A DNA stretch of 45,505 nucleotides from a virus. The DNA lies in the IMG/VR virus record IMGVR_UViG_3300047472_000054, positions 1 to 45,505 of that record. One strand, given 5' to 3'. This document shows positions 39,489 to 45,505 of this stretch, in pieces (position 1 is the first letter of the stretch; each line of letters begins with the position of its first letter). Position numbers and translations under genes: made by a program. The notes beneath the pieces were generated by a model, which saw nothing but the letters and a program-made list of their open reading frames with translations, was not told where the DNA came from and did no database searches.

Positions 39489-40259
39489 ATGACCCAGCTT
39501 TTTACCCGCCAAGGTTCAGCCCCCACCGCTCCGGTCCAGACCGATGTCAAGGGCAATTCGTTCTTCGTGTGTCCGCGCATGTGCAACCGCTGCGGCGGCG
39601 CCGGGAAGTCTGACCGCTGGATTCGCACGGGTCTGGTTTGCTTCGATTGCGGCGGCGTTGGTTCCAAGGGTGAGCAGACCGTTAAGCTCTACACCGCCGA
39701 GAAGCTGGCGAAGCTCAATGCGACCAAGGCGAAGGCGGATGCCCGCCGGGCGGCTGAGCACCAGGCCAAGCGCGAGGTTGAGGCTGCGGCAACTGCGGCG
39801 CGCTCTGCTGCCTTCTTCGAAAGGCACGGCGACCTCGTTGAACGCGCTAAGGGCTATCAGGACACCTTCATCCGGGACGTTATTGATCGGGCTGTTCAGC
39901 GCTGCGAAATGACGGACAATCAAGCGGCTGCCGTTGCCAGCGCGATTGACCGCAAGGTCGCCGAAGCTGCGGCCCGCGTTGCCTCTAAGCATATCGGATA
40001 TGTGGGGGAGCGCCTCTCCCTCGCCGTGACCGTCGAGCGTGTGGCCAGCTTCGAAAAGCCGGCCTTCAACGCGCCCTGGACGACAGAAGTCGTCAACATC
40101 GTCACGATGCGCGATGCCGGCGGCAACACGATCGTTTCCAAGGGCCGCTTCTACGCAGAGAAGGGCGCCAAGATCACGATCAAGGCGACCGTCAAGGAAC
40201 ACACCACCTACAAAGAAGAGCGCCAGACGCTCGTCCAGCGGATCAAGGAGGCGGCCTAA
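39489..40259 (+). CDS. DnaJ-like zinc-finger protein, RHH-controlled
   Basis: 256 residues. The N-terminus carries CPRMCNRCGGAGKSDRWIRT then GLVCFDCGGVGSKG, a DnaJ-type C-x-x-C-x-G-x-G zinc motif. An Ala/Lys/Arg coiled-coil-rich middle follows (TKAKADARRAAEHQAKREVE). The C-terminus is beta-rich (RVASFEKPAFNAPWTTEVVN then GRFYAEKGAKITIKATVKEH). A strong AGGGAG site precedes the ATG. It resembles phage hypothetical proteins with this finger. Confidence 0.7.
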   Translation: MTQLFTRQGSAPTAPVQTDVKGNSFFVCPRMCNRCGGAGKSDRWIRTGLVCFDCGGVGSKGEQTVKLYTAEKLAKLNATKAKADARRAAEHQAKREVEAAATAARSAAFFERHGDLVERAKGYQDTFIRDVIDRAVQRCEMTDNQAAAVASAIDRKVAEAAARVASKHIGYVGERLSLAVTVERVASFEKPAFNAPWTTEVVNIVTMRDAGGNTIVSKGRFYAEKGAKITIKATVKEHTTYKEERQTLVQRIKEAA

Positions 40260-40306
40260 GGGCCGCATAACCAATGTCTTCGCAGAAGTATTCAGGAGAA
40301 TAAATC

Positions 40307-40564
40307 ATGAGATATCCAATCATCATGAACGGCGACCACGCTGAGTTCGAGCGCGAGCACGCCAACACGAAGCCCGAGGATCGTCCGGATTGGCCGCTGC
40401 CGTCCTTCGACGCGCGGGATTGGGCGAAAGCATTCTGCAAGGCTAACCCAGATTTTGACGAAGGAGTCGCCTTGGCCTGGTTCGCCAACGCCCTGATGCG
40501 TGGCTATGATGAGCGCACGGCGAACGAGCACATCATCGTTCCTGTGGGAGGAGCGGGCCAGTGA
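40307..40564 (+). CDS. Small early protein of unknown function
   Basis: 85 residues starting MRYPIIMNGDHAEFEREHAN. It contains WPLPSFDARDWAKAFCKANP and ALAWFANALMRGYDERTAN. An AGGAGAA site precedes the ATG. Family not recognised. Confidence 0.6.
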   Translation: MRYPIIMNGDHAEFEREHANTKPEDRPDWPLPSFDARDWAKAFCKANPDFDEGVALAWFANALMRGYDERTANEHIIVPVGGAGQ

Positions 40565-40893
40565 CCGGGAACCGCGAATATTTTACGCTCGTTTTCAAGG
40601 GCGACATCGGTAAGTTCAAGCTCAACCCGTTGAACACAGAAACAGTGTTTGGCCGCCCCGAGGCCGCCGGGAGAGGCGACGCATTCGAAGAATGTGAGAA
40701 CCTGCGCGAAGAAAACGAACGGCTGCGCAAGGCACTTTCTTTCTACGCTGATGGTCGGCGATACCAGGGCGCCAACCAGCGGCCCATCTCTGACGATCCA
40801 TTCGCCAAGCCAGATGCGGTCTACATCCTCGACGTGACCCGCGATAACGGTTCGATCGCCACAGCGGCATTGGCTTCAGAGGACCGCCAGTGA
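40561..40893 (+). CDS. Early protein with coiled-coil segment
   Basis: 110 residues from a GTG that overlaps the previous stop (GTGA). ECENLREENERLRKALSFYA is a short leucine-zipper-like coiled coil, as in several small phage DNA-associated proteins. Ends VYILDVTRDNGSIATAALAS. Family not recognised. Confidence 0.6.
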   Translation: MTGNREYFTLVFKGDIGKFKLNPLNTETVFGRPEAAGRGDAFEECENLREENERLRKALSFYADGRRYQGANQRPISDDPFAKPDAVYILDVTRDNGSIATAALASEDRQ

Positions 40894-41141
40894 GCCGCGA
40901 GCGCACCACTGGCGAAGTGGCGAGCGAGATTGGCGTTTTGCCAGATGTCTTGCGCAAGTGGAAATATCGTGGGCTGCTGAAGTTAGCGCCGGGCGGCGTC
41001 GCTGGCCAAGGTCGGTCGGTCGAATGCGTGTGGTCTGAAGAAGCGTTCGCTGAAGCGAAGGCCCTGTCAGAAAATCAGGATCGCAAGAAGTTTGGGCCGC
41101 GACCAACACGCGCCCCTCAATCATTCCCCTCAAACAAGTGA
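40890..41141 (+). CDS. MerR-type HTH protein
   Basis: 83 residues from a GTG overlapping the previous stop (GTGA). ERTTGEVASEIGVLPDVLRK then WKYRGLLKLAP is a winged-HTH pattern of the MerR/excisionase group. The rest (VWSEEAFAEAKALSEN, then basic) may finish the domain. Possibly a regulator of the integration genes that follow. Confidence 0.65.
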   Translation: MSRERTTGEVASEIGVLPDVLRKWKYRGLLKLAPGGVAGQGRSVECVWSEEAFAEAKALSENQDRKKFGPRPTRAPQSFPSNK

Positions 41142-41151
41142 TGGACTGAAA

Positions 41152-42153
41152 ATGAAATTCTATCACTGCTTTTACACGGATCTTCCTGATCAGTTCGTCG
41201 AGGCGAACGCGGCTGCTCTCATCAAGTGGGCGGACGGTTGGCAGGACAAGAACCGCTACTACCACCGGCAGCGCATCATCGACGCCGTGGTTATCGACTT
41301 CTTCGGCAATGCCAAGAAGGAAGATTGGCCGCGCCTCATGGTTCAATCGAAAGTCCTGCTCGAACGCTGGACCCAAAACAAAGGAGCGAACTACAATGGC
41401 CGATATTGGGAATCCCTTGCGGAGGATCAACGTGATCCCGATCGAAAGTCCGGTCTCCCCGGGGGAAAAGATGCCGGCCTCGCTGCCTGGCTCAGACCCG
41501 GCTCCATCTACCCCCTCGCCAGTTCGGCAGCCGGACAAGGCCCCAGCCTAACCTTGGCGCAGATGGATGCGCTATACCGTTCCATGCTGCAACAGGCGGC
41601 CTCGCCAACATCGTTCTCGGCTCTGCGTAACGTCATGCTCTATGGAGCAGATTTTGCCGAGCCGAGAGCGCCGCTCAAGCGTGAAAGCGTCGTGGCTGGC
41701 GAAATCGTCGGCTATCGATGCTGGAAACTCGAAAAGGGTCTGCTCCGTAGCGTCTACCAGAAAGATACTTGGATACCTGGCCAAATTCTGGAGGGGCGTG
41801 AGCTTGGAGACTGGGACTCGCGTGGCATCCATGCGTGGAAAGATAAGGGCTCAAAGCAGTATCACGACTACATTCGAAGCTATCTCAATCAAGCCGATGA
41901 CCCGTTTGGGCGTAGCCTGTACTTCATGGGCGGCACCGGCGAGAGAGAGGTCGTATCCCGCCCAGCAATGGTGACAGGAACAGTTTTCCTTTGGGGAGAT
42001 GTCGTGGAACACGAACGCGGATGGCGCGCCGAGTTCGCCCGCGTGCGCTCGCTTGACTGGCTCTATCCCGACGAGACCATGATGGGCCGCGAGCAGGAAG
42101 CTTTGTCCGGCCTCCGCGCCAGATACTCACTGTCGTCGAAGGAGGCAAAGTGA
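41152..42153 (+). CDS. Large early ORF, possibly two genes fused or overlapping
   Basis: 333 residues in one frame. Residues 1-80 (FYHCFYTDLPDQFVEANAAA then WADGWQDKNRYYHRQRIIDA) form a soluble domain. Residues about 82-135 are low-quality and lie opposite another frame (41396-41551) that looks genuine. The C-terminal half (GEIVGYRCWKLEKGLLRSVY, then TGTVFLWGDVVEHERGWRAE) resembles conserved phage proteins of unknown role (a GTVxLWGxVVEHExGxRAE pattern). A second start near 41554-41563 could begin the C-terminal gene separately. The reading frame is open throughout. Confidence 0.6.
   Translation: MKFYHCFYTDLPDQFVEANAAALIKWADGWQDKNRYYHRQRIIDAVVIDFFGNAKKEDWPRLMVQSKVLLERWTQNKGANYNGRYWESLAEDQRDPDRKSGLPGGKDAGLAAWLRPGSIYPLASSAAGQGPSLTLAQMDALYRSMLQQAASPTSFSALRNVMLYGADFAEPRAPLKRESVVAGEIVGYRCWKLEKGLLRSVYQKDTWIPGQILEGRELGDWDSRGIHAWKDKGSKQYHDYIRSYLNQADDPFGRSLYFMGGTGEREVVSRPAMVTGTVFLWGDVVEHERGWRAEFARVRSLDWLYPDETMMGREQEALSGLRARYSLSSKEAK
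41396..41551 (+). CDS. Small overlapping gene inside the 41152 ORF
   Basis: 51 residues: MADIGNPLRRINVIPIESPV, then SPGEKMPASLPGSDPAPSTP and SPVRQPDKAPA. A strong AAAGGAG site lies about ten bases before the ATG. The IG-NPxRRIxVIPIExPV start and Pro-rich end fit a small family I recall from rhizobial phages. If real, the overlapped part of the larger frame is not under the same protein constraint, which would split that frame into two genes. Confidence 0.55.
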   Translation: MADIGNPLRRINVIPIESPVSPGEKMPASLPGSDPAPSTPSPVRQPDKAPA

Positions 42154-42524
42154 GCCTCATCACCCTCGCCCAAGCCGCAACCGAGATCGGCGTATCGAAG
42201 CGCTGGCTGCAATATTGGCTGGCCGAGAACCCGGTGGATAGCGCTGGCCTGCCGTTCTATGTTCCCATCGGCCGGAATAAAAGGTTCGACGTTGCCGATC
42301 TCGGTCGGATCAAGGCTGCAATTCGTGAGGGGGAGCGATGCCGCTTAAGCTCTATCGGCGTAAAGGGATCTACTATTGCCGCGGAACAGTTGGCCCGACT
42401 GGCAAGCGACGCCGCATTAATCTGTCGCTCCACACCGAAGACAAGGACATCGCGGCGCGCCAGGCTACTGAGCTCGAAAGCGGATACTGGAAAGGTCATT
42501 TCGATGGACCCGAGGCCATCCTGA
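42150..42524 (+). CDS. Excisionase-like HTH protein
   Basis: 124 residues from a GTG that overlaps the previous stop. The N-terminal TLAQAATEIGVSKRWLQYWL then IGRNKRFDVADLGRIKAAI is a MerR/Xis-type winged HTH. It precedes and overlaps the integrase. Residues from about 63 on overlap the integrase start in another frame and look like a shadow, so the true protein may be mainly the N-terminal 60 residues. It probably directs excision. Confidence 0.65.
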   Translation: MSLITLAQAATEIGVSKRWLQYWLAENPVDSAGLPFYVPIGRNKRFDVADLGRIKAAIREGERCRLSSIGVKGSTIAAEQLARLASDAALICRSTPKTRTSRRARLLSSKADTGKVISMDPRPS

Positions 42525-43348
42525 CCTTCGCGCGAGCTGCGCAGATTTACCGAGCGGCCGGCAAGTCCACGACATTCCTCGATCCGGTCGAGAAGTACCT
42601 AGGCCAGACGCTGGTGCGAGACATCTCGGAAGGAACAATCCAGTTGATGGCGAAGGACCTGTATCCGAACGTCGCCAACGCCAGCCTCAACCGGCTGGTG
42701 ATCGTGCCGACGATGGCCGTGATCAACCACGCCGCCAGATCCAAGCTGTGCTCCCGCCTGACGGTCGAGCGCTACGAGGAAGATTCCAAGGTCAAGGAGC
42801 CCGCCACGTTGGAGTGGGTGACGAAGTTCCGCGCCGCTGCCAAGCCCCATCTGGGGGCCATGGTGCTGTTCATGTGGTTTACCGGCGCCCGTCCTGGCGA
42901 GACCGTCGCGGTCCAGTGGGATGATCTCGACCTGCAGCGGGCAACCGTCCTAATCCGGGAGAGCAAGGCCAGCAAGGAGCGCCGGGCGCATCTGCCGGCC
43001 GCCCTGGTTGCGGCGCTAGCGAACCTACAGCGCGTCGAGGGTCGCGGGGTATTCATCTATGGGCGCCTCAGCTCGCTCAAGGACTCGTGGGCGACCGCCT
43101 GCGAGAAGGCCGGGATCAAGCGCCTCACGCCGCACTGCTGCCGCCATGGCTTCGCTACGGGCCTCCTGCGGCGCGGCGTGGACGTGGTGACGGTGGCATG
43201 GCTGGGCGGCTGGAAGAGCGCCGAGCAGGTCCTGAAGACCTATGGGCACGCAATCAAGAACCCGAAGTTGACCGACCTATTATCTGGTCCAGAGTTGGCG
43301 CACTACGCGGACGAGACACCAGAAACCAAAGTTACTGCAACGGCTTAG
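42338..43348 (+). CDS. int: Tyrosine-type integrase
   Basis: 336 residues. The N-terminal part binds DNA arms (LKLYRRKGIYYCRGTVGPTG then KRRRINLSLHTEDKDIA). The catalytic domain shows R185 (GARPGE), a Lys at 210-213 in ESKASKERR, H266 and R269 in HCCRHGFATG, W292 in place of the usual His (GGWKS), and the nucleophile Y302 (TYGHAI). It catalyses integration and excision at the attachment sites. Overlap with the excisionase-like gene is 187 bases. A GGGGGAG site lies close upstream of the ATG. Confidence 0.92.
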   Translation: MPLKLYRRKGIYYCRGTVGPTGKRRRINLSLHTEDKDIAARQATELESGYWKGHFDGPEAILTFARAAQIYRAAGKSTTFLDPVEKYLGQTLVRDISEGTIQLMAKDLYPNVANASLNRLVIVPTMAVINHAARSKLCSRLTVERYEEDSKVKEPATLEWVTKFRAAAKPHLGAMVLFMWFTGARPGETVAVQWDDLDLQRATVLIRESKASKERRAHLPAALVAALANLQRVEGRGVFIYGRLSSLKDSWATACEKAGIKRLTPHCCRHGFATGLLRRGVDVVTVAWLGGWKSAEQVLKTYGHAIKNPKLTDLLSGPELAHYADETPETKVTATA

Positions 43349-43509
43349 CTGAATTACGAATTACCTTGGGCAGGAAAGCGCGAAAGAACCGTAGCAAGGA
43401 AATTCCCCTTTAATTCAAGGCGCTAACCCATGACAGATTTGCGACAGGGTGCAAGAGGATGCATGAACGACTCGCGAACATGCACACAAAGTGGTGCAAA
43501 ACTGACGCA
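43349..43509. other. Gap after integrase; candidate attP region
   Basis: 161 bases without a gene, between convergent integrase and RHH genes. It holds short repeats such as GTGCAA (twice) and ATGCAT-like palindromes near 43459-43485. No tRNA-like 3' end or obvious terminator is seen. A phage attachment site often lies beside the integrase, so this is the best place to look; the core is not identified. Confidence 0.3.
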
Positions 43510-43716
43510 CTATGTTCTGGAGACGTTCGCGCCCTTCTCCCGCCGCTTCAGCTCGCGCTCGACCGCATCGCGGATGAAGGCGGCCATGCCCTGCTCTCCC
43601 ACGATCTCGCGAATCCGCTCCCGCGTCTCTTCCGAGAGGCGGACTTGTGTCGGCTTGATCCCCAGCGGCGGCCTTCCCATCCGCCGGCCAGTATCGAGTA
43701 TCGGATTATTTGTCAA
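43510..43716 (-). CDS. Ribbon-helix-helix (Arc-type) repressor 2
   Basis: 68 residues from a TTG at 43716 backed by a strong GGAGGAG site three bases upstream; an internal ATG at 43680 (MGRPPLGI) lacks such a site. The domain reads IKPTQVRLSEETRERIREIV then GEQGMAAFIRDAVERELKRR, a clear ribbon-helix-helix. Its counterpart at 39256 has the same plan and also begins MGR. It is divergent from the gene at 43800 with a long inverted repeat between. Probably an autoregulated repressor of the right-end cluster. Confidence 0.75.
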   Translation of the reverse strand: MTNNPILDTGRRMGRPPLGIKPTQVRLSEETRERIREIVGEQGMAAFIRDAVERELKRREKGANVSRT

Positions 43717-43727
43717 AATCTCCTCCG

Positions 43728-43772
43728 TAAGCGGTATCGGTTATTGACACAATAACCGGTATCGCTTATAAA
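43728..43772 (+). promoter_or_regulatory. Divergent promoter with long RHH operator
   Basis: TTGACA at 43744-43749 and TATAAA at 43767-43772, spacing 17: a near-consensus sigma-70 promoter. An inverted repeat with 18-base arms (43728-43745 and 43751-43768, 16 of 18 paired, five-base centre) covers it. The unit GTATCG recurs at 43691, 43698, 43734 and 43759, reaching into the RHH gene. Likely operator of the RHH protein. Confidence 0.8.
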
Positions 43773-43799
43773 TTCAATATCAGATCACGGGAGACGGGC

Positions 43800-44009
43800 A
43801 TGACCTCAAACATCATCGTAACCGAAGCTGGACGGGCTTGGAGCAGCGGCACTGCCGAGATCAATGGGCGTTCCGTCCGCTGGGAAGCCTACCGGAAGAA
43901 TGAAAGCGAGATCAGGGTCATGCTCGCAGAGGGCAAGAAGTGGTTGCAGGGATTATCGGCCGCCCGGAATGAGATCTCCCCGACCGCTCGCAAAGCTATG
44001 CGGCCGTGA
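43800..44009 (+). CDS. First gene of the RHH-controlled right-end cluster
   Basis: 69 residues: VTEAGRAWSSGTAEINGRSV then RWEAYRKNESEIRVMLAEGK, ending SPTARKAMRP. A beta-alpha mixture, basic. A GGGAG site precedes the ATG. Family not recognised; control by the strong promoter upstream suggests it matters early. Confidence 0.6.
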   Translation: MTSNIIVTEAGRAWSSGTAEINGRSVRWEAYRKNESEIRVMLAEGKKWLQGLSAARNEISPTARKAMRP

Positions 44010-44278
44010 GTGAGGAGGTCCGCAGCGTGGACGATGTCGAGGCGGCCCTGCGTAGGGCTGCTGGTGTCGGAGCGCGACGGGACCCTTGTCCAGCCTTCGG
44101 AGGCAATTGGTTTTACGCTGACCTCGGATGCGGCGCCCGGGTTGAATTCGGGAATATTGATGGGAAGTTCGTTGGGTCCGTCTCCCTGTTAATCCCGCGC
44201 CTAACCCCAGAGGCGGCAGAGGCTATTCTGAATCTTTTGAGGACGCGTAATGAGCCGAACAGCATCTACCAAAGGTGA
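44006..44278 (+). CDS. Small protein of unknown function, right-end cluster
   Basis: 90 residues from a GTG that overlaps the previous stop (GTGA). SVDDVEAALRRAAGVGARRD, then GNWFYADLGCGARVEFGNID. A mixed alpha/beta domain. Family not recognised. Confidence 0.55.
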   Translation: MSEEVRSVDDVEAALRRAAGVGARRDPCPAFGGNWFYADLGCGARVEFGNIDGKFVGSVSLLIPRLTPEAAEAILNLLRTRNEPNSIYQR

Positions 44279-44285
44279 TCACCCC

Positions 44286-44537
44286 ATGACCGACTTCACC
44301 GAAACCCGCTCCATGCTGAAGAAGGCCGCCATGGCCGAGCCCGGCCAGACAGCAGAGCGGAATGGCTATCACAACATGCTGGAGCAGACCGAGGCCTTGG
44401 GCAAGCCGGCCCAGCCCGACGAGTGGCCTCACCGGAGGTCCCATCTCGCGGCTTCGCTCGATCAGCAGCAGAAGCGGCTCGCCAAGATCAAGGAAGATCC
44501 TTCATGGGCACTCGGCCCGCGAAGGGCCGGAGAGTAG
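44286..44537 (+). CDS. Small helical protein, right-end cluster
   Basis: 83 residues: MTDFTETRSMLKKAAMAEPG, QTAERNGYHNMLEQTEALGK, and a tail with SLDQQQKRLAKIKEDPSW. The ATG at 44286 is eight bases after the previous stop and follows AAAGGTG; an upstream ATG at 44250 adds twelve residues. A perfect GGTGATCACC palindrome (44274-44283) covers the ribosome site. Family not recognised. Confidence 0.6.
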   Translation: MTDFTETRSMLKKAAMAEPGQTAERNGYHNMLEQTEALGKPAQPDEWPHRRSHLAASLDQQQKRLAKIKEDPSWALGPRRAGE

Positions 44538-44539
44538 TC

Positions 44540-44749
44540 ATGGAGATCCTGAAGCAGATCCTCATCGTCTACTTGATCGGCGCCTTTCTGACCGGCGGCA
44601 TTGTCGCCTCAATGGAGAAGGTGAGTTTCAATGTGCGCGGCAAGCCGGCGCGCTTCCCTCGCCTATTGGCTGGCTCCGTTGCGGCCATGATCTGGCCCGC
44701 CGTCATTTGGCAACTTCTTGTGCCTCGCAACCGACAGACGGAGAAGTGA
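44540..44749 (+). CDS. Two-span membrane protein, right-end cluster
   Basis: 69 residues with spans ILIVYLIGAFLTGGIVASM (about 7-25) and LLAGSVAAMIWPAVIWQLLV (about 43-62), joined by a basic loop. Possible superinfection-exclusion or inhibitory membrane protein; no direct evidence. Confidence 0.6.
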   Translation: MEILKQILIVYLIGAFLTGGIVASMEKVSFNVRGKPARFPRLLAGSVAAMIWPAVIWQLLVPRNRQTEK

Positions 44750-44750
44750 G

Positions 44751-44948
44751 ATGGTCGCTAAGAAAGCCCGCGATGCCAAGGTCCAAGCATTTCTCGACAA
44801 GGCCCAGGCGCGCGAGGATCGCTACCGCGCACAGCGGCTAAGCAAGATCAAGCGGGCTATTGCTGGCGCCGAGTTCATGGACGGCGAGCTGTCCATGCTT
44901 GAGGAAATCGTATTCCTCGCCTTCGGTCGGACCAAGCTTCAGCGCTGA
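44751..44948 (+). CDS. Small basic helical protein, right-end cluster
   Basis: 65 residues: AKKARDAKVQAFLDKAQARE then DRYRAQRLSKIKRAIAGAEF. Very basic and helical, ending FLAFGRTKLQR. One base after the membrane protein stop. Possibly nucleic-acid binding. Family not recognised. Confidence 0.55.
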   Translation: MVAKKARDAKVQAFLDKAQAREDRYRAQRLSKIKRAIAGAEFMDGELSMLEEIVFLAFGRTKLQR

Positions 44949-44964
44949 GCAGGGGAGATCATCC

Positions 44965-45228
44965 ATGAGCAAGAAATCTGACCGGGGCGCGCTGCTGCAA
45001 TTCGAATTCGACCGCGCTCGGGTCAAGGCAATGACGCGGGAAACGCAGCACGGCATCAATACGACAAAGCGGCCGTTCTTTCTGGCTCTGGAGATCGTTC
45101 GCGGCGCCCTGCAAGACGTGATCGAAAATGGCGGAACGCTAGTCGTCGTGGCGTCTGAAGAGACCATTACTGTCGTCCAGCGGCCAGAAGCTGAAGACCT
45201 CGAAACCAAACAGGCACCGGGAGCGTGA
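44965..45228 (+). CDS. Small protein of unknown function, right-end cluster
   Basis: 87 residues: RGALLQFEFDRARVKAMTRE, RPFFLALEIVRGALQDVIEN and GGTLVVVASEETITVVQRPE. A helix-then-strand plan. An AGGGGAG site lies before the ATG. Family not recognised. Confidence 0.6.
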   Translation: MSKKSDRGALLQFEFDRARVKAMTRETQHGINTTKRPFFLALEIVRGALQDVIENGGTLVVVASEETITVVQRPEAEDLETKQAPGA

Positions 45229-45229
45229 C

Positions 45230-45505
45230 GTGAACCTATCTTTATTGGGATCTGAAGAGGAAATCAGCGCCGCCGTGAATCGCGTTCAGGCGGCGGACGC
45301 AATCAACTGCGTTGGGAAGAGCGTCCATTTTTCCGTTCATGCCGTTGGCAACACGGTATCGATCATCGCTCACGAAATTATTGCTGGCGACGCCCCTATC
45401 ATCGGGGTCATTCGCCTTGCCCCCCATCAGTGGGAGCAGTTGAGAGACTGTCTCGACCCGCTTGTGGAGCGGCACGCGGCGGTCTCATCCACACTGCGAC
45501 AGGGA
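45230..45505 (+). CDS. Partial ORF running off the right edge
   Basis: 92 codons from a GTG at 45230 to the window end, one base after the previous stop: V/M-NLSLLGSEEEISAAVNRVQ, then SVHFSVHAVGNTVSIIAHEI and LAPHQWEQLRDCLDPLVER. No stop in view. Family not recognised; mixed alpha/beta. Confidence 0.55.
   Translation, partial: MNLSLLGSEEEISAAVNRVQAADAINCVGKSVHFSVHAVGNTVSIIAHEIIAGDAPIIGVIRLAPHQWEQLRDCLDPLVERHAAVSSTLRQG

Noticed and set aside
43349-43509. tRNA-derived attachment core
   Set aside because: No acceptor or T-loop-like sequence is visible; only short repeats.
1-45505. Joining the two window ends as one circular genome
   Set aside because: The right-edge frame would stop two codons into base 1, but the metallophosphoesterase frame read back across the join gives unrelated sequence and a quick stop, so the ends do not appear contiguous.

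Overview
The window is a nearly complete temperate tailed-phage genome (prophage or free phage) from a GC-rich alphaproteobacterium. The nearest-looking relatives are phages of Hyphomicrobiales such as Bradyrhizobium and Rhizobium; this host guess rests on base composition, the gene families and the GcrA-like regulators, and no 16S or host gene is present. Genes are tightly packed with many 4-base ATGA/GTGA overlaps. I see no tRNA, rRNA, CRISPR array or insertion sequence.

The layout is bipolar around a lambda-like switch at 33.67-33.76 kb. Leftward (minus strand, 33.7 kb down to 1) come a Cro-like protein, two SANT/GcrA-like DNA-binding proteins, a RuvC-type resolvase, a PD-(D/E)XK nuclease, an ssDNA-binding-like protein and a primase-helicase fusion. 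A repeat-rich candidate replication origin, a NusG-like antiterminator and a cluster of tiny coupled genes follow. After these come terminase small and large subunits, portal, scaffold, major capsid protein (with an HNH endonuclease next to it), T7-type tail tubular proteins A and B, T7-type internal or ejection proteins carrying a transglycosylase-like domain and a zinc-peptidase motif, tail fibre and beta-helix tailspike, and then lysis genes. The left edge cuts a metallophosphoesterase. The virion is therefore a short-tailed, T7-like (podovirus) particle, but there is no phage RNA polymerase gene in view.

Rightward (plus strand, 33.76 kb to the end) come an S24-type CI-like repressor, a long run of small early genes (HNH/DUF968-like protein, a protein with an SSB-type acidic tail, zinc-ribbon proteins, XRE and MerR-type HTH proteins, small membrane proteins), an excisionase-like gene overlapping a tyrosine integrase, and a second cluster of small genes past the integrase that runs off the right edge.

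Regulation is unusually readable. Five copies of a 16-bp palindrome, with the best copy identical in two places in opposite orientation, sit in the cI/cro gap and at the promoter of the right early operon. Two further ribbon-helix-helix (RHH) genes are each divergent from a plus-strand gene, with a long inverted repeat over the shared promoter. A repeat cluster with an AT-rich stretch just downstream of the primase-helicase looks like the origin. A phage NusG paralogue encoded just before the late genes could let one transcript cover the long leftward operon. Several genes shorter than 60 codons, with non-ATG starts or on the unexpected strand, were found by reading the sequence and are listed.
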